Positions 23,595 through 32,036 of a stretch of 32,036 nucleotides of DNA are shown piece after piece. The DNA comes from Acidobacteriaceae bacterium (GTDB lineage: Bacteria; Acidobacteriota; Terriglobia; Bryobacterales; Bryobacteraceae): assembly GCA_020247055.1 (NCBI GenBank), contig JADCJL010000091.1, forward strand, positions 1 to 32,036. Direction: 5' to 3'. Position 1 is the stretch's first letter. Each line of letters starts with the position of its first letter. Made by a program: the position numbers and the translations under genes. The notes under the pieces are model-generated. The model was not told the DNA's origin. It saw only the letters and a program-made list of their open reading frames with translations, and did not search any database.

Positions 23595-24442
23595 GCTTCC
23601 TCAAAGAAGTTCGCCATGTGGCGAAACTTCTCATAACGATGGTCGACCAGTTCCGGTCCGCTCATCTTGCCCAGCTCCGCCAGCGCCGGCCGCAGCGTAT
23701 CGGCCAGTAGTTTCGCCGCCGTATCCCAATCCTCCTGCGCCCCGCCGGGAGGTTCCGGGATCACCCCGTCAATCAGCTTCAACTGCAGCAGGTCCCGCGA
23801 GGTCAGCCGCAGCGCGGCGGCCGCCAACTCCGCCTTGCCCGCATCGCGCCAGATGATCGCCGCGCACGACTCCGGGCTGATCACGCTGTAGATCGAATTC
23901 TCCATCATGTACACGCGGTTGGCCACGCCCAGCGCCAGCGCCCCGCCCGAGCCGCCTTCGCCAATCACAATCGAAATCACCGGCACACCCAGCCGCGTCA
24001 TCTCGCGCAGGTTCACGGCGATCGCCTCGGCTTGGCCGCGCTCCTCGGCATCAATACCCGGATACGCTCCCGGGGTATCGAGCAGACACACAATCGGCCG
24101 CTTGAATTTCGCCGCCAGCTCCATGCAGCGCAGCGCCTTCCGGTAGCCCTCCGGCTTGGGCATGGCGAAGTTCCGCTTCAGCTTCTGCTTGGTGTCCCGG
24201 CCCTTCTGTTGGCCAATCACCATCACCGGGGAACTCTCAAAGCTCCCGTAGCCGCAGACAATCGCCGCATCGTCGCCAAAGGCCCGGTCGCCGTGGATCT
24301 CCTGAAAGCCGCTAATCAGCCGCTCGATGTAGTCGAGCGTATGGGGACGTTTGGGGTGACGCGCCAGCTGCACGCGTTGCCAGGTGAGGGCGTGAGGAGC
24401 GGTTCCTGCCTCGACGCCGATGGGGTCTTCTTCTAGGGGCAC
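23591..24442 (-). CDS. accA: Acetyl-CoA carboxylase carboxyltransferase subunit alpha
   Basis: A 283-residue protein carrying half of the carboxyl transfer from biotin to acetyl-CoA, giving malonyl-CoA for fatty-acid synthesis. Diagnostic segments are [72 protein letters not shown] and [14 protein letters not shown] (oxyanion glycines). The start is a GTG at 24442, and the N-terminal coiled region is shorter than in Escherichia coli AccA (319 residues). accD is not adjacent, as in many bacteria. Confidence 0.96.
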   Translation of the reverse strand: MPLEEDPIGVEAGTAPHALTWQRVQLARHPKRPHTLDYIERLISGFQEIHGDRAFGDDAAIVCGYGSFESSPVMVIGQQKGRDTKQKLKRNFAMPKPEGYRKALRCMELAAKFKRPIVCLLDTPGAYPGIDAEERGQAEAIAVNLREMTRLGVPVISIVIGEGGSGGALALGVANRVYMMENSIYSVISPESCAAIIWRDAGKAELAAAALRLTSRDLLQLKLIDGVIPEPPGGAQEDWDTAAKLLADTLRPALAELGKMSGPELVDHRYEKFRHMANFFEEA

Positions 24443-24506
24443 CGTTCCCTATTGTAACGCGAGGAACGGCGCCGCCCGGAAACCCTTCCGTCTTGGATCC
24501 CTTCCG

Positions 24507-25922
24507 TTAAGCCTTCTTCGGCGCTTCGCCCGTGCCCATCTTGTCGAGTTCGCTCGCGTACACGCGCCGGTTCTCGTCCATGGCCAGGTTCGAGAGAATC
24601 ACGGCCGAAGAGTCGTTCAACCCGATCTCCAAATCCGCCTTCGGTTTGGCCAGCGTCCGGCAGCATTCAAAGAACTCGATGAACTGCTGGTCGACCGGAT
24701 TGCGATCCTCTTCCGGCACCATCACGCCCTTGGCGTACAGCCAGCGCTTGGCGTACTTCAGTTCGCGCGACATGAAGCTGTCCTGCTCGGTGATCTCGTC
24801 CTTGCTCAACAGGATCGGCAGCGGCCGCGAACCCTTGCCGGTCGAAGCCAGCGAGGCGCTGGCGATGGCCGCTTTGGCCGTGCCCGGATCCGGCACCTTC
24901 TTGGCGGGCTCCCGGTACCACATCCCGAGCGCCGGCTCATCGTCCGTACCCACCGTGATGTGAATGGTACCCTGCGTCCCCATGATGCACTCGCCAAACT
25001 GCGCCCGCTGCCCGCCGAACAACGCACAGTGCTGATTGGTCGAAATGTAGCTCGCCATCAGCCGCTGGCCCTTCGGGTAGCGGAAAATCAGCTGCACGGA
25101 GTCGAACACGTCGCGGCCGTCTTTGAAGTAATCAATGCCGCCCACGCCGGACACAAACTCAAAGTGCGAGCCGAACATCCAGTCGGCGATGTCCATCTGA
25201 TGAGAACCCAACTCGGCCACCAGTCCGCCCGAGTACTTCCGCAGCAGCCGCCAGTTGGCGTCCTCGCCGCGCGGGTCGTTCTTCTTCATCGTCCAGGTCG
25301 CGCTCGGCACGTTGATCAGGTTCCGGTGCCACTGCGCGTAGACGTTGGTCACGTCGCCGATCAGCCCCTTCTCCACCATCTGCTTGGCCGTCTGGTAGAA
25401 GCGGCTGTAACGGCGCTGCAGGCCCACCTGCAATACCTGCTTCGGCCGTTCGTTGACCATCTTCCGCAGCGCGTGCACCTCTTCCGGGGTATGCACCAGC
25501 GACTTTTCGCAGAAGACGTGCTTGCCGGCCAGCAGCGCATCGCGCGTCACCGGAAAGTGCATGTAGAGAGGCGTCGCCACAATGACCGCGTCGACGTTTT
25601 TGTTGCTGAGAACCTCACGGTAATCCTTGTAGCCCTTGGGCTTGTCCTTGGAGCCATTCACGGCCTTGTCGAGGTTCGGCTGGTAGATGTCGCAGGCGGC
25701 CACCAGGCGCGCCCCGTCGAGCTTGTTGAGGTGAGTGACGTGGTAGTAGCCCCGGCCGCCGGTGCCAATGATGCCCAGCTGAATCTGGTCATTGGCGGCT
25801 TTTACCTTTTGAATCCACGGCGCTCCGGAAATCACTCCCGCCGCCACCGCCGCGCCCGCGGCCGCTGTCTTCACCGCGTCCCGGCGCGAAATTTCATTCG
25901 TCTTCTGATTGCTCTCTGCCAT
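24507..25922 (-). CDS. TAT-exported Gfo/Idh/MocA family oxidoreductase
   Basis: A 471-residue NAD(P)-dependent oxidoreductase, probably acting on a sugar or polyol derivative outside the cytoplasm. The twin-arginine signal is SRRDAVKT followed by an Ala-rich segment (residues 13-42). The Rossmann motif GIIGTGGRGYYH lies near 49-60; the family Lys motif appears as CEKSLVHTPEE (usually EKP), and the C-terminal alpha/beta domain contains GGLVAELGSHQMDIADW. Exported members are abundant in Acidobacteriota and Planctomycetes. The substrate cannot be read from sequence. Its neighbours share the strand but are separated by 32-64 bases. Confidence 0.92.
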   Translation of the reverse strand: MAESNQKTNEISRRDAVKTAAAGAAVAAGVISGAPWIQKVKAANDQIQLGIIGTGGRGYYHVTHLNKLDGARLVAACDIYQPNLDKAVNGSKDKPKGYKDYREVLSNKNVDAVIVATPLYMHFPVTRDALLAGKHVFCEKSLVHTPEEVHALRKMVNERPKQVLQVGLQRRYSRFYQTAKQMVEKGLIGDVTNVYAQWHRNLINVPSATWTMKKNDPRGEDANWRLLRKYSGGLVAELGSHQMDIADWMFGSHFEFVSGVGGIDYFKDGRDVFDSVQLIFRYPKGQRLMASYISTNQHCALFGGQRAQFGECIMGTQGTIHITVGTDDEPALGMWYREPAKKVPDPGTAKAAIASASLASTGKGSRPLPILLSKDEITEQDSFMSRELKYAKRWLYAKGVMVPEEDRNPVDQQFIEFFECCRTLAKPKADLEIGLNDSSAVILSNLAMDENRRVYASELDKMGTGEAPKKA

Positions 25923-25954
25923 GGATTACCTCTCTAGCGAATCCACCATTATAT

Positions 25955-26746
25955 TCAACTGGGGTCTTTGCGCGAACGGGCCGACCACTCGGCGCCCGCC
26001 AACACAATCATGCTGGCCAGAAAACTCACCAGTACGATAATCACCGCCCAGTAGAACGGCCCGTACTCCACCTGCAGCTTCCGCAGAAACCACGGCCAGA
26101 TTGCTTTCAGCACATATTTCAAGCCCTCCAGCACCAGGCCGATAGTGATGGCCGTCGGCACCACGCTAGCAACCGGAATCTTGCGGTTCGGCAGCACCCA
26201 ATACACCAGCAACAGGCTCGCCATGGTCACCGGCACCGCCGCCAGCTTCCCGTAAACCGGCGCCAGAAACCCCGCCACCGGCCCCGCCGCGGCGTAGTAC
26301 TCCCGGTTGATCGCCGAAAGCGCAATCGACAAAATCGCCAGCGACCCGCAGCCGAAGATCAGCCCCATCGAGATCAACTGGTTCTTAAAGTAGCTCCGGT
26401 TCTCCGTAATGCCCCACGCCCGGTTCAACGCCACTTCGAGCGGCTCAAAAATGCCATTCGCCGTAAACAGCAGCAGCAGAATCGACGTGTAGCTGAAGCT
26501 GGCAAACCGGTTCGGAATCCAGCCAATGCCCGCCCGCATCTGCCGCTCCACCTCCGGACCGAACAGGTCGCTCATGGCCAGAAAAACCGACTCCTCGGCC
26601 GCCGCCCAACCCACCAGCCGCGCGCACCAGATCAACACCAGCAGAAACGGAAACAGCGACAGCAGCACGTTCGCCGCGATCGAAAAAGCGTAAACGTGAA
26701 CCTCCACCTCAAGCAGGTATTTGACCGTCGGGAGCAGCTTTCGCAC
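25955..26746 (-). CDS. YihY/virulence factor BrkB family membrane protein
   Basis: A 263-residue inner-membrane protein with six hydrophobic segments and the family pattern (AFSIAANVLLSLFPFLLVLI near the start, SILLLLFTANGIFEPLEVALNRAWG in the middle). Often misnamed ribonuclease BN; the true role is unknown, perhaps transport. I choose GTG 26746, preceded by GGGAGG and overlapping the GMC stop as TAGTG; the much longer open frame (to 26980) runs antisense-like through that gene and is rejected. Translationally coupled to the GMC oxidoreductase. Confidence 0.88.
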   Translation of the reverse strand: MRKLLPTVKYLLEVEVHVYAFSIAANVLLSLFPFLLVLIWCARLVGWAAAEESVFLAMSDLFGPEVERQMRAGIGWIPNRFASFSYTSILLLLFTANGIFEPLEVALNRAWGITENRSYFKNQLISMGLIFGCGSLAILSIALSAINREYYAAAGPVAGFLAPVYGKLAAVPVTMASLLLVYWVLPNRKIPVASVVPTAITIGLVLEGLKYVLKAIWPWFLRKLQVEYGPFYWAVIIVLVSFLASMIVLAGAEWSARSRKDPS

Positions 26747-28365
26747 TACACCTCCCGCCGCTTCCACCGCTCCACAATCCGCTCGCTGCCCCGCATGGCC
26801 AGCGCCAGAATGGTCAGCGTCGGATTCTGATTGCCCGCCGTCACAAAGATCCCCGCATCGTGGACAAACAGATTCGGCACATCGTGCGACTGTCCATACG
26901 GGTCCGTCACTGAGCTCTTCGGATCCTTGCCCATCCGCGCCGTCCCCACGTAGTGAATCGAGTGGCCGTAGGGCATCCACTTCGGGTTCTTGGGCGGAAA
27001 ATACTCAGCGCCGGCCGCCTTCAGCAGCTCTTGGCCCGTCTCCATCATATCGGCGAACATCGCCTGCTCGTTTTCGCGGTAGCGGAAATGGAAGCGGATG
27101 CCCGGAATGCCGGCGTCGTCCCGCAGCGTCTCGTCCACCTCAATCCGGTTATCGCGGTACGGCAGCACCTCGCCCTGAAACAGCACCGACGCGCCCGCCG
27201 TGTAGTAGTCCCGAATGCTCTTCTTCCACTGCTGCCCGAAGCCCGGCAGCGACTTGCCGACGAAGGTCGTCTCGCCCGTCCCGCCGCCCGGGAAGATCTG
27301 GTAGCCGCGCAGAAACTTCTTGCCCCGCCAGTTCTTCGTCAGGTCCGGAATAAAGCTGTGCGCGCCGTTGCCGTCTTCGTTGGTCACGGGCCGCCCCATC
27401 AGCTGCGGCAGGTGCCCGCTGAGGGCCGCGTACATGTGCTCGGACAGATACCGGCCCACCAGTCCCGACGAGTTCGCAATCTTCGAATTCAGCAGAATAT
27501 GGGCCGATTCCACACACCCGGCCGCCATCACAAACTGCTTGGCCTGAATCTCCTTCCACGACTTCGCCGCGACGTCATAATAATGCGCCTTGCTCGCGCG
27601 GCCTTCTTTGTCGAGTTCAATCGACCGCACCCGCGCCCCGGCCAGCAGCGTCAGCTTGCCCGTCTTCTCCGCGCCGTTCAGAAACACCCGCAGCGAGTCA
27701 AACTTCGATCCGCTATCGCAACCCACCCAGCACGGGCCGCAGTAGTGGCACGCCGGCCGCCCGTTGTGATCCTTCGTCAGAATCGCCTTCGGGATCGGAA
27801 TCATCTCGAGACCCTTGCCCAGCTTGCCCGCCACTTTGGCGAACTCAAGTTCGGCCGCCTTCGGCTTGAGCGACGGCAGCCCGTTGTTGAGTGGAAACGC
27901 GCCCAGCGGCTTGCCGGAGGAGGAGACGCCAATCAGGGCTTCCACCTTGTCGTACCACGGCGCGATCTCTTCGTAAGTGATTGGCCACCGCGTATCGTGG
28001 TCATCGAGCGGCTGAAACTCCTCGACGCCCAGCCGCGGCGTCACCCCGGCCCAAAACAGGCTCTTGCCGCCCACGGCCCGCACCCGGACAAACTGAAAGT
28101 AGTCGTCCCCGGCCCAGCCGTACGGCTCTTTTTTGTCATCAATCAGGAATTTGGTCTCTTCGAGATACTCCTGAAAGTAATCGCCCCGCAGCCCGCGCTT
28201 GGGCAGGTTCCACCGGCGCACGCGGTGCACCGGCAACTCGGCCGGATCGCGCCGCGGCCCGGCTTCGAGCATGGCCACGTCGAGGCCCGCCTGCGTCAAC
28301 ACATGCGCCGTCATTCCGCCCGCCGCGCCGGACCCGATAATGCACACGTCGTAGATCTTCGCCAT
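26746..28365 (-). CDS. GMC family FAD-dependent oxidoreductase (sugar/alcohol dehydrogenase type)
   Basis: A 539-residue flavoprotein. The FAD-binding Rossmann motif is DVCIIGSGAAGG (6-17), closing with AMLEAGP; the C-terminal GMC signature has HYVGTARMG, FVHDAGIFVTAGNQNPTLT with the catalytic His/Asn region. Four cysteines at 206, 209, 212 and 216 (CHYCGPCWVGC) are where iron-sulfur-bearing gluconate/glucose dehydrogenase subunits have their cluster ligands, so it may carry a [3Fe-4S] cluster. Start ATG 28365 has GGAG upstream; the longer frame runs into the preceding gene. It forms an operon with the subunit-3-like gene 5 bases upstream, which probably gives it export by the twin-arginine route. 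A cytochrome subunit is not in view. Confidence 0.93.
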   Translation of the reverse strand: MAKIYDVCIIGSGAAGGMTAHVLTQAGLDVAMLEAGPRRDPAELPVHRVRRWNLPKRGLRGDYFQEYLEETKFLIDDKKEPYGWAGDDYFQFVRVRAVGGKSLFWAGVTPRLGVEEFQPLDDHDTRWPITYEEIAPWYDKVEALIGVSSSGKPLGAFPLNNGLPSLKPKAAELEFAKVAGKLGKGLEMIPIPKAILTKDHNGRPACHYCGPCWVGCDSGSKFDSLRVFLNGAEKTGKLTLLAGARVRSIELDKEGRASKAHYYDVAAKSWKEIQAKQFVMAAGCVESAHILLNSKIANSSGLVGRYLSEHMYAALSGHLPQLMGRPVTNEDGNGAHSFIPDLTKNWRGKKFLRGYQIFPGGGTGETTFVGKSLPGFGQQWKKSIRDYYTAGASVLFQGEVLPYRDNRIEVDETLRDDAGIPGIRFHFRYRENEQAMFADMMETGQELLKAAGAEYFPPKNPKWMPYGHSIHYVGTARMGKDPKSSVTDPYGQSHDVPNLFVHDAGIFVTAGNQNPTLTILALAMRGSERIVERWKRREV

Positions 28366-28370
28366 CGCCC

Positions 28371-28922
28371 TTAGCTCCTCTGCCGCAGCAGCGGCTGGTA
28401 ACCGGCCGGAGGCCGTAGCTCGGCGGGCTCGGCCCCGGGGAACTCGCGCAGAAACGTGTAGCCCGTATAGCCCAGCTCTTTCACAATGCCTTCCCGCGAC
28501 GTGTAAAAGCCTTCGACGCAAGCGTCTTTGAGCAGCACAAAAAACCGCTCGGCCACAGTGCGCGGCCGGAACTCGTTCCGGGCCGCCTCCGTCAGCATCG
28601 CCAGCGGGTCGGCCGCCCCCAAGTAGGGCCGCAGGCCGTTGCGCCAGGCCGTCTGCAGCGGCTTCTGCGCGTGGAACACCACCGTTTCAATGTATTGCGT
28701 CACGTTGGCCGCCGCCGCCCCGCCGCTGCGCTCGTCGGCGGGCACGATCAGAGCCGTTAATCGGTCGAGCGCCGCGCGCTCGGCCGCCGTGAAGAAGACG
28801 GGCGCCGCCGCGGCGGCCACCTGCGGAGCCAACTCGGCGTGTGGGTGCTGATGCTGCGCCGAGGCGACCGCCTCAGCCCACAGCGCCGCCGCTACGGTCG
28901 CAAAATCCCGGCGTGAAAGCAT
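28371..28922 (-). CDS. Gluconate 2-dehydrogenase subunit 3-like protein
   Basis: A 183-residue protein with a twin-arginine-type start (MLSRRDFATVAAALWAEAVASA). The mature part (FFTAAERAALDRLTALIVPADE, then TQYIETVVFHAQKPLQ and FYTSREGIVKELGYTGY) matches the gluconate-2-dehydrogenase subunit-3 family, which accompanies FAD subunits of membrane sugar dehydrogenases and carries their export signal. It lies 5 bases before the GMC gene. A histidine-rich patch (QHQHPHAE) follows the signal. Confidence 0.92.
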   Translation of the reverse strand: MLSRRDFATVAAALWAEAVASAQHQHPHAELAPQVAAAAAPVFFTAAERAALDRLTALIVPADERSGGAAAANVTQYIETVVFHAQKPLQTAWRNGLRPYLGAADPLAMLTEAARNEFRPRTVAERFFVLLKDACVEGFYTSREGIVKELGYTGYTFLREFPGAEPAELRPPAGYQPLLRQRS

Positions 28923-28929
28923 AATACGC

Positions 28930-30270
28930 CTAGGGTAGCTTGCGCGGCACGATGCGGTAAACCGACACCGGGCTCTCGTTCCCTTCCCGGTCCACGGCCT
29001 TCACGCCCAGCACGATGTCGTCCACCGAAACATCCACGAGCCGGAACTCCTTGCCGATGCCCACAAACTGCTCCTTCTCCCAGTACGGCGCCGTCGAATC
29101 GCGGCGCACGATCGAGAAGCCGGCGAGGTCGCTCACATCGCCCACCTCTTTCCACTTGAGAAACGCGTCGTAGCCGCTCTTGCCGCGGCTCAGGTTCGGC
29201 CCGTCGACCTCATCGCCGCTGGTCACCGAACGGGTTTTCGTCAGCACGTCCGGCGCCGGCGGCGCCCAGGCCAGCACGGCCGCCACGGCGCCGTTCACCT
29301 GCGTCACGCGGGCCGCGTAGGCCGGCGAGGCGTTGGCGAAGGTATCTGAACCCGTATGCTGATTGGCGTAGAACTCGCTCGGCGTCGTGAACCGCACCGC
29401 CGGGTAGCCGGCCCGGTCGAAGGGCGTATGGTCGCCCCCCCGGCCGAAACGGTCGGCGCGAAAGACCGTGTTGACGGTCATCGAAGGCACGTAGCGCTCG
29501 CCGATCTCTTTCACATAACGGGCCAGCGTCCGCGAAGACGAGTCGATCGGGTCTTCGGAAAACACGCGCACGGCCGAATTGGCGCTCCGTCCGTTGCCGG
29601 CCATGTCGTTGCCGATGATGTCGTTGTTCAGCACGGCGTCGATGATCATCTTCTGCTCCCGGGCCCGTTTGGCGTACTCGTTGGCTCCCAGCAGGCCGTA
29701 CTCCTCGCCGGCGAAGGCCACAAAGACGATGGTTTTTTCAAACTCGAACTGACTCATCACCCGGGCCAGCTCCATCACGGCCGCCGTTCCCGAGCCGTCA
29801 TCGGAGACGCCCGGCGCATCGGCCGCCACCGTCGCCTCCTGATCCATCTGCTCGAGCTCCCCCACTTTTTTGCGGACAATGTGGAGCGAATCGTAGTGGC
29901 CGCTGATCACCACGTGCCGGTCCTTCTGCGTCGTACCCGGCAGCACCGCCACCACGTTGACGATCTTCACCGGCCGGAACACCCGGCCGCTCTGCGGCAA
30001 CTCGTGCGGATCGAGCGAGACCTGCAGCCGCGGGCTGTAGCTCTTCATCTCCGCGGCAATCCACCGGTAGGCCGCGCCGACGCCGCGCGTTGGATGCTCC
30101 TGCGAAGAGAAGATGTTCCGCGTGCCAAAGCCTTCGAGCCGGCGCAGCGTAGCCGCAATCCGATCGGTAGAAACCGCCGCGACGATCTTCTCCACCCTGG
30201 GATTCAGAGACTTGAGCGGGGCTTGAGCATGCAGGGTCAGGGTAAGAAAAAGAGCGAGAGCAAGACGCAT
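28930..30270 (-). CDS. Secreted M28-family zinc aminopeptidase
   Basis: A 446-residue exported peptidase with a Sec signal (MRLALALFLTLTLHAQA). The two-zinc site of family M28 is complete: H125 (SGHYDS), D158 (SDDGSG), the Glu pair E189/E190 (FAGEEYG), D217 (LNNDIIG) and H305 (ANQHTGSD). The last 100 residues (from about 345) form an extra beta-rich, fibronectin-III-like domain (FLKWKEV...GFSIVRRD). It heads a minus-strand run, 7 bases before the subunit-3-like gene, and is divergent from psd across 33 bases, which must hold promoters for both sides. Confidence 0.94.
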   Translation of the reverse strand: MRLALALFLTLTLHAQAPLKSLNPRVEKIVAAVSTDRIAATLRRLEGFGTRNIFSSQEHPTRGVGAAYRWIAAEMKSYSPRLQVSLDPHELPQSGRVFRPVKIVNVVAVLPGTTQKDRHVVISGHYDSLHIVRKKVGELEQMDQEATVAADAPGVSDDGSGTAAVMELARVMSQFEFEKTIVFVAFAGEEYGLLGANEYAKRAREQKMIIDAVLNNDIIGNDMAGNGRSANSAVRVFSEDPIDSSSRTLARYVKEIGERYVPSMTVNTVFRADRFGRGGDHTPFDRAGYPAVRFTTPSEFYANQHTGSDTFANASPAYAARVTQVNGAVAAVLAWAPPAPDVLTKTRSVTSGDEVDGPNLSRGKSGYDAFLKWKEVGDVSDLAGFSIVRRDSTAPYWEKEQFVGIGKEFRLVDVSVDDIVLGVKAVDREGNESPVSVYRIVPRKLP

Positions 30271-30303
30271 GACGATATCTGCGAAAATAACAGATTAGAC
30301 ACC

Positions 30304-30903
30304 ATGGTCATCGACGGAATCTACTACGCGCTCGGACTGCTCGCCGGCGGAGCGCTGACCGGCTACCTCACCCGCCCCTGGCTGGCGATCCCCTTCGTCA
30401 TTCTGGCGATGTTCTGCCTGTGGTTCTTCCGCGATCCGGAGCGGGAGGTGCCCCCGGGGCCCGTGGCCGTCTCTCCCGCCGACGGCAAGGTGACGCTGAT
30501 CAAGCAGATCGACGGCAAAACCCGCCTCAGCATTTTTCTCAATGTCTTCGACGTCCACGTCAACCGCACCCCCATCGCCGGCCGGGTCGTCGATGTCAAG
30601 TATCAGACCGGTAAGTTCCTCGTGGCCAGCAAGGACGAAGCCTCCACCGACAACGAGATGAACACTATGGTCGTCGAGGCGCCGGACGGCGTCCGCGTCG
30701 CCTTCAGCCAGATCGCCGGCCTCATCGCCCGCCGCATCATCTGCTACAAAAAGCCCGGCGATGTGCTCGCCGCCGGCGAACGCATGGGCTACATCAAATT
30801 CGGCTCCCGCGTCGACGTGTGGTTCGGACCCGAATGGGAACTGACCGTCCAGGTGGGAGACCGCGTCTCGGCCGCCTCCTCGGTCATTGCGAAGAGGAAA
30901 TGA
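30304..30903 (+). CDS. psd: Phosphatidylserine decarboxylase (short, pyruvoyl-dependent)
   Basis: A 199-residue proenzyme converting phosphatidylserine to phosphatidylethanolamine. N-terminal membrane helices (about 8-42), then FRDPER, VSPADGKV, LNVFDVHVNRTP and the cleavage motif FGS (IKFGSRVDVW, S168), where self-cleavage yields the pyruvoyl group. This is the short form, roughly 200 residues, common in Acidobacteriota and others, versus about 320 in Escherichia coli. ATG 30304 is chosen; a far longer in-frame opening to 29356 is a shadow of the peptidase gene. The stop overlaps the pssA start, so the two enzymes are made together. Confidence 0.94.
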   Translation: MVIDGIYYALGLLAGGALTGYLTRPWLAIPFVILAMFCLWFFRDPEREVPPGPVAVSPADGKVTLIKQIDGKTRLSIFLNVFDVHVNRTPIAGRVVDVKYQTGKFLVASKDEASTDNEMNTMVVEAPDGVRVAFSQIAGLIARRIICYKKPGDVLAAGERMGYIKFGSRVDVWFGPEWELTVQVGDRVSAASSVIAKRK

Positions 30904-31805
30904 TGCCGCGGCTGAATCTCTCCGAGCGCTTGCTTGACCCGAACTCCCCGGACCGCCGGCCCCGCCGCGCGGCCTACGCCCTGCCCACGATGTTCACCGC
31001 GGGCAACCTGCTGCTGGGCTTTCTCGCCATCGTCGAGTCCTTCCGCGGCGCCATGGACCACGCCCTCGGCGCGGGCGAAGCGGCGCGCGACCACTTTGAG
31101 CTGGCGGCCATCATGCTCGGTATCTCCGTCTTCGTCGATGGCCTCGACGGCCGCATCGCCCGCATGACGAACACCGTCAGCGACTTCGGCCGCGAACTCG
31201 ATTCCCTCGCCGACGTCATCTCGTTCGGCCTGGCGCCGGGCATCCTGGCCTTCACCTGGGGCCTGCAGTTCGTCGACTGGTCACTGCTGCCCGACCCCAG
31301 CCTCCGCGTGCCGCTCGAACGCACCGGCTACTTCGTCATCTTCGTCTACCTCCTGTGCGGCGCCTCCCGCCTGGCCCGCTTCAACGTGCAGGTGAATCCC
31401 GTGCCCAAGAATCCCGGCCGGCCCGACCGCAAGTACTTCGTCGGCCTGCCCATCCCGGCCGCCGCCGGCATGCTCGCCGCCGTCGTCTACGCCGCCAACT
31501 CCTATCCGCTGCGCCACTGGGCTGCCGCCGTCGCCTGGATCGCGCTCATCGGCCTGCTCGCGTTCCTCATGGTCAGCACCTGGCGCTATCGCAGCTTCAA
31601 AGACTTCAACCTGCTCAGCCCCCGCTCGTTCCGCAGCGTCATCACGCTCGGAGCCATGATCTTCCTGATCGTCAACTTCTCGCAACAGGTCCTGCTCGCC
31701 ATGGGCGTTGCCTACACCGGCAGCGGCATCGCTGTCCGCATCGGCGGCCTGCTGCAGCGCAAACCGCAAGCGGCGGCCCCCGCCCCGGAGCATCAGATTG
31801 GCTAA
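30903..31805 (+). CDS. pssA: CDP-diacylglycerol-serine O-phosphatidyltransferase
   Basis: A 300-residue integral membrane enzyme making phosphatidylserine from CDP-diacylglycerol and serine. The CDP-alcohol phosphotransferase motif is perfect: D82-G83 with A86-R87, then G96, D100 and D104 (DGRIAR...G...D...D). About seven hydrophobic segments. Start ATG 30903, with GAGG upstream; ATG 30900 directly before it is in the same frame. It overlaps psd by one base, and its product is the substrate for Psd, a complete phosphatidylethanolamine branch. The C-terminal tail is Pro/Ala-rich. Confidence 0.96.
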   Translation: MPRLNLSERLLDPNSPDRRPRRAAYALPTMFTAGNLLLGFLAIVESFRGAMDHALGAGEAARDHFELAAIMLGISVFVDGLDGRIARMTNTVSDFGRELDSLADVISFGLAPGILAFTWGLQFVDWSLLPDPSLRVPLERTGYFVIFVYLLCGASRLARFNVQVNPVPKNPGRPDRKYFVGLPIPAAAGMLAAVVYAANSYPLRHWAAAVAWIALIGLLAFLMVSTWRYRSFKDFNLLSPRSFRSVITLGAMIFLIVNFSQQVLLAMGVAYTGSGIAVRIGGLLQRKPQAAAPAPEHQIG

Positions 31806-32036
31806 GCCCATTGTCCTTCTGCTTGGCGGCGAATCCCTGGTCGGCAAAGACTTCCAGGCCCGCTTTGAAGACGCCGGATTGAAGGCGCACCTCACCCCGG
31901 CCGCGGCCGGCGAAGGCGTCAGCGCCATGATCGCCCCGTCCTCCTCCGACGACGACGAACCCGCCGTCATTCCCGCCCTCGACGGCGAGCAGATCGCCGC
32001 GGCCCGCGTCATCGTCTTGAGCGGTGGCGCCGAAGA
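31798..32036 (+). CDS. Rossmann-like protein, possibly semialdehyde-dehydrogenase-like (3' end cut)
   Basis: An open frame runs off the window edge from TTG 31798, which overlaps the pssA stop region by 8 bases and has GGAG 7 bases upstream. The visible 79 residues start with a dinucleotide-fold-like strand and glycine loop (KPIVLLLGGESLVGKDF), followed by EDAGLKAHLTP and an acidic loop (SSSDDDEPAVIPALDGEQI). This is similar in layout to the NAD-binding part of aspartate-semialdehyde dehydrogenases, but too little is visible to name it. Third gene of the psd-pssA operon. Confidence 0.6.
   Translation, partial: MAKPIVLLLGGESLVGKDFQARFEDAGLKAHLTPAAAGEGVSAMIAPSSSDDDEPAVIPALDGEQIAAARVIVLSGGAE

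Noticed and set aside
24420-28374. Long plus-strand open frames (24420-25937, 26953-28374)
   Set aside because: Arg/His/Pro-rich shadows of the Gfo/Idh and GMC genes on the other strand, no ribosome sites or domains.
29356-30303. Long plus-strand opening in frame with psd
   Set aside because: It runs antisense to the M28 peptidase gene, which has a signal peptide and full active site; it is open only because of high GC.

Overview
The window reads as the junction between an Acidobacteriota-type chromosome and an integrated mobile element. The chromosomal half (about 20,022-32,036) is GC-rich. Its gene content (TAT-exported Gfo/Idh oxidoreductase, GMC oxidoreductase with a gluconate-2-dehydrogenase subunit-3-like partner, M28 peptidase, short psd plus pssA) would suit Bryobacterales/Solibacteres. 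That placement is inference from gene content and style; no marker gene settles it.

Element half (1-20,021; left end outside the window). A tyrosine integrase (18,819-19,967), coupled by TAATG to an excisionase-like gene, lies next to the 3' end of tRNA-Gly(CCC), the usual layout of an element integrated into a tRNA gene. Inward from it are a small membrane protein, a regulator joining a winged-helix-like domain to a long coiled coil, and a conjugation block. That block has a VirD4/TraD-type coupling protein without its own membrane anchor, a separate four-helix membrane protein, a small protein behind an intrinsic terminator, a UPF0175/DUF3368 toxin-antitoxin pair, and a MobF relaxase-helicase operon ending in an H-NS-like gene. 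The gap upstream of the relaxase holds three adjacent stem-loops inside an 8-bp inverted repeat containing a TGTCTA-like motif, a good oriT candidate. No VirB-type channel genes are present, so within this window the element looks mobilizable, not self-transmissible. Further left are a less GC-rich convergent pair of membrane proteins, a ribbon-helix-helix gene, a second tyrosine recombinase preceded by helically phased TGCAC repeats, a DUF6878/DUF6915 pair, a complete IS110-family (IS1111-like) insertion sequence with a likely guide-RNA region, a broken ardC antirestriction gene and a 5'-cut Fic gene.

Chromosomal half. After the tRNA come an OxyR regulator with both redox cysteines, a MacA/MacB-ATPase-like efflux pair lacking an adjacent permease, a small anchored protein, accA, a Gfo/Idh/MocA oxidoreductase, and a tight run (gluconate-2-dehydrogenase subunit-3-like, GMC oxidoreductase, YihY/BrkB), all on the minus strand with a secreted M28 peptidase at its head. 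Divergently, psd, pssA and a third overlapping gene form an operon making phosphatidylethanolamine.

The points most worth following are the oriT candidate, the IS1111-type guide-RNA region, the phased TGCAC array, the anchorless coupling protein with its membrane partner, and the unknown membrane-protein cargo pair.
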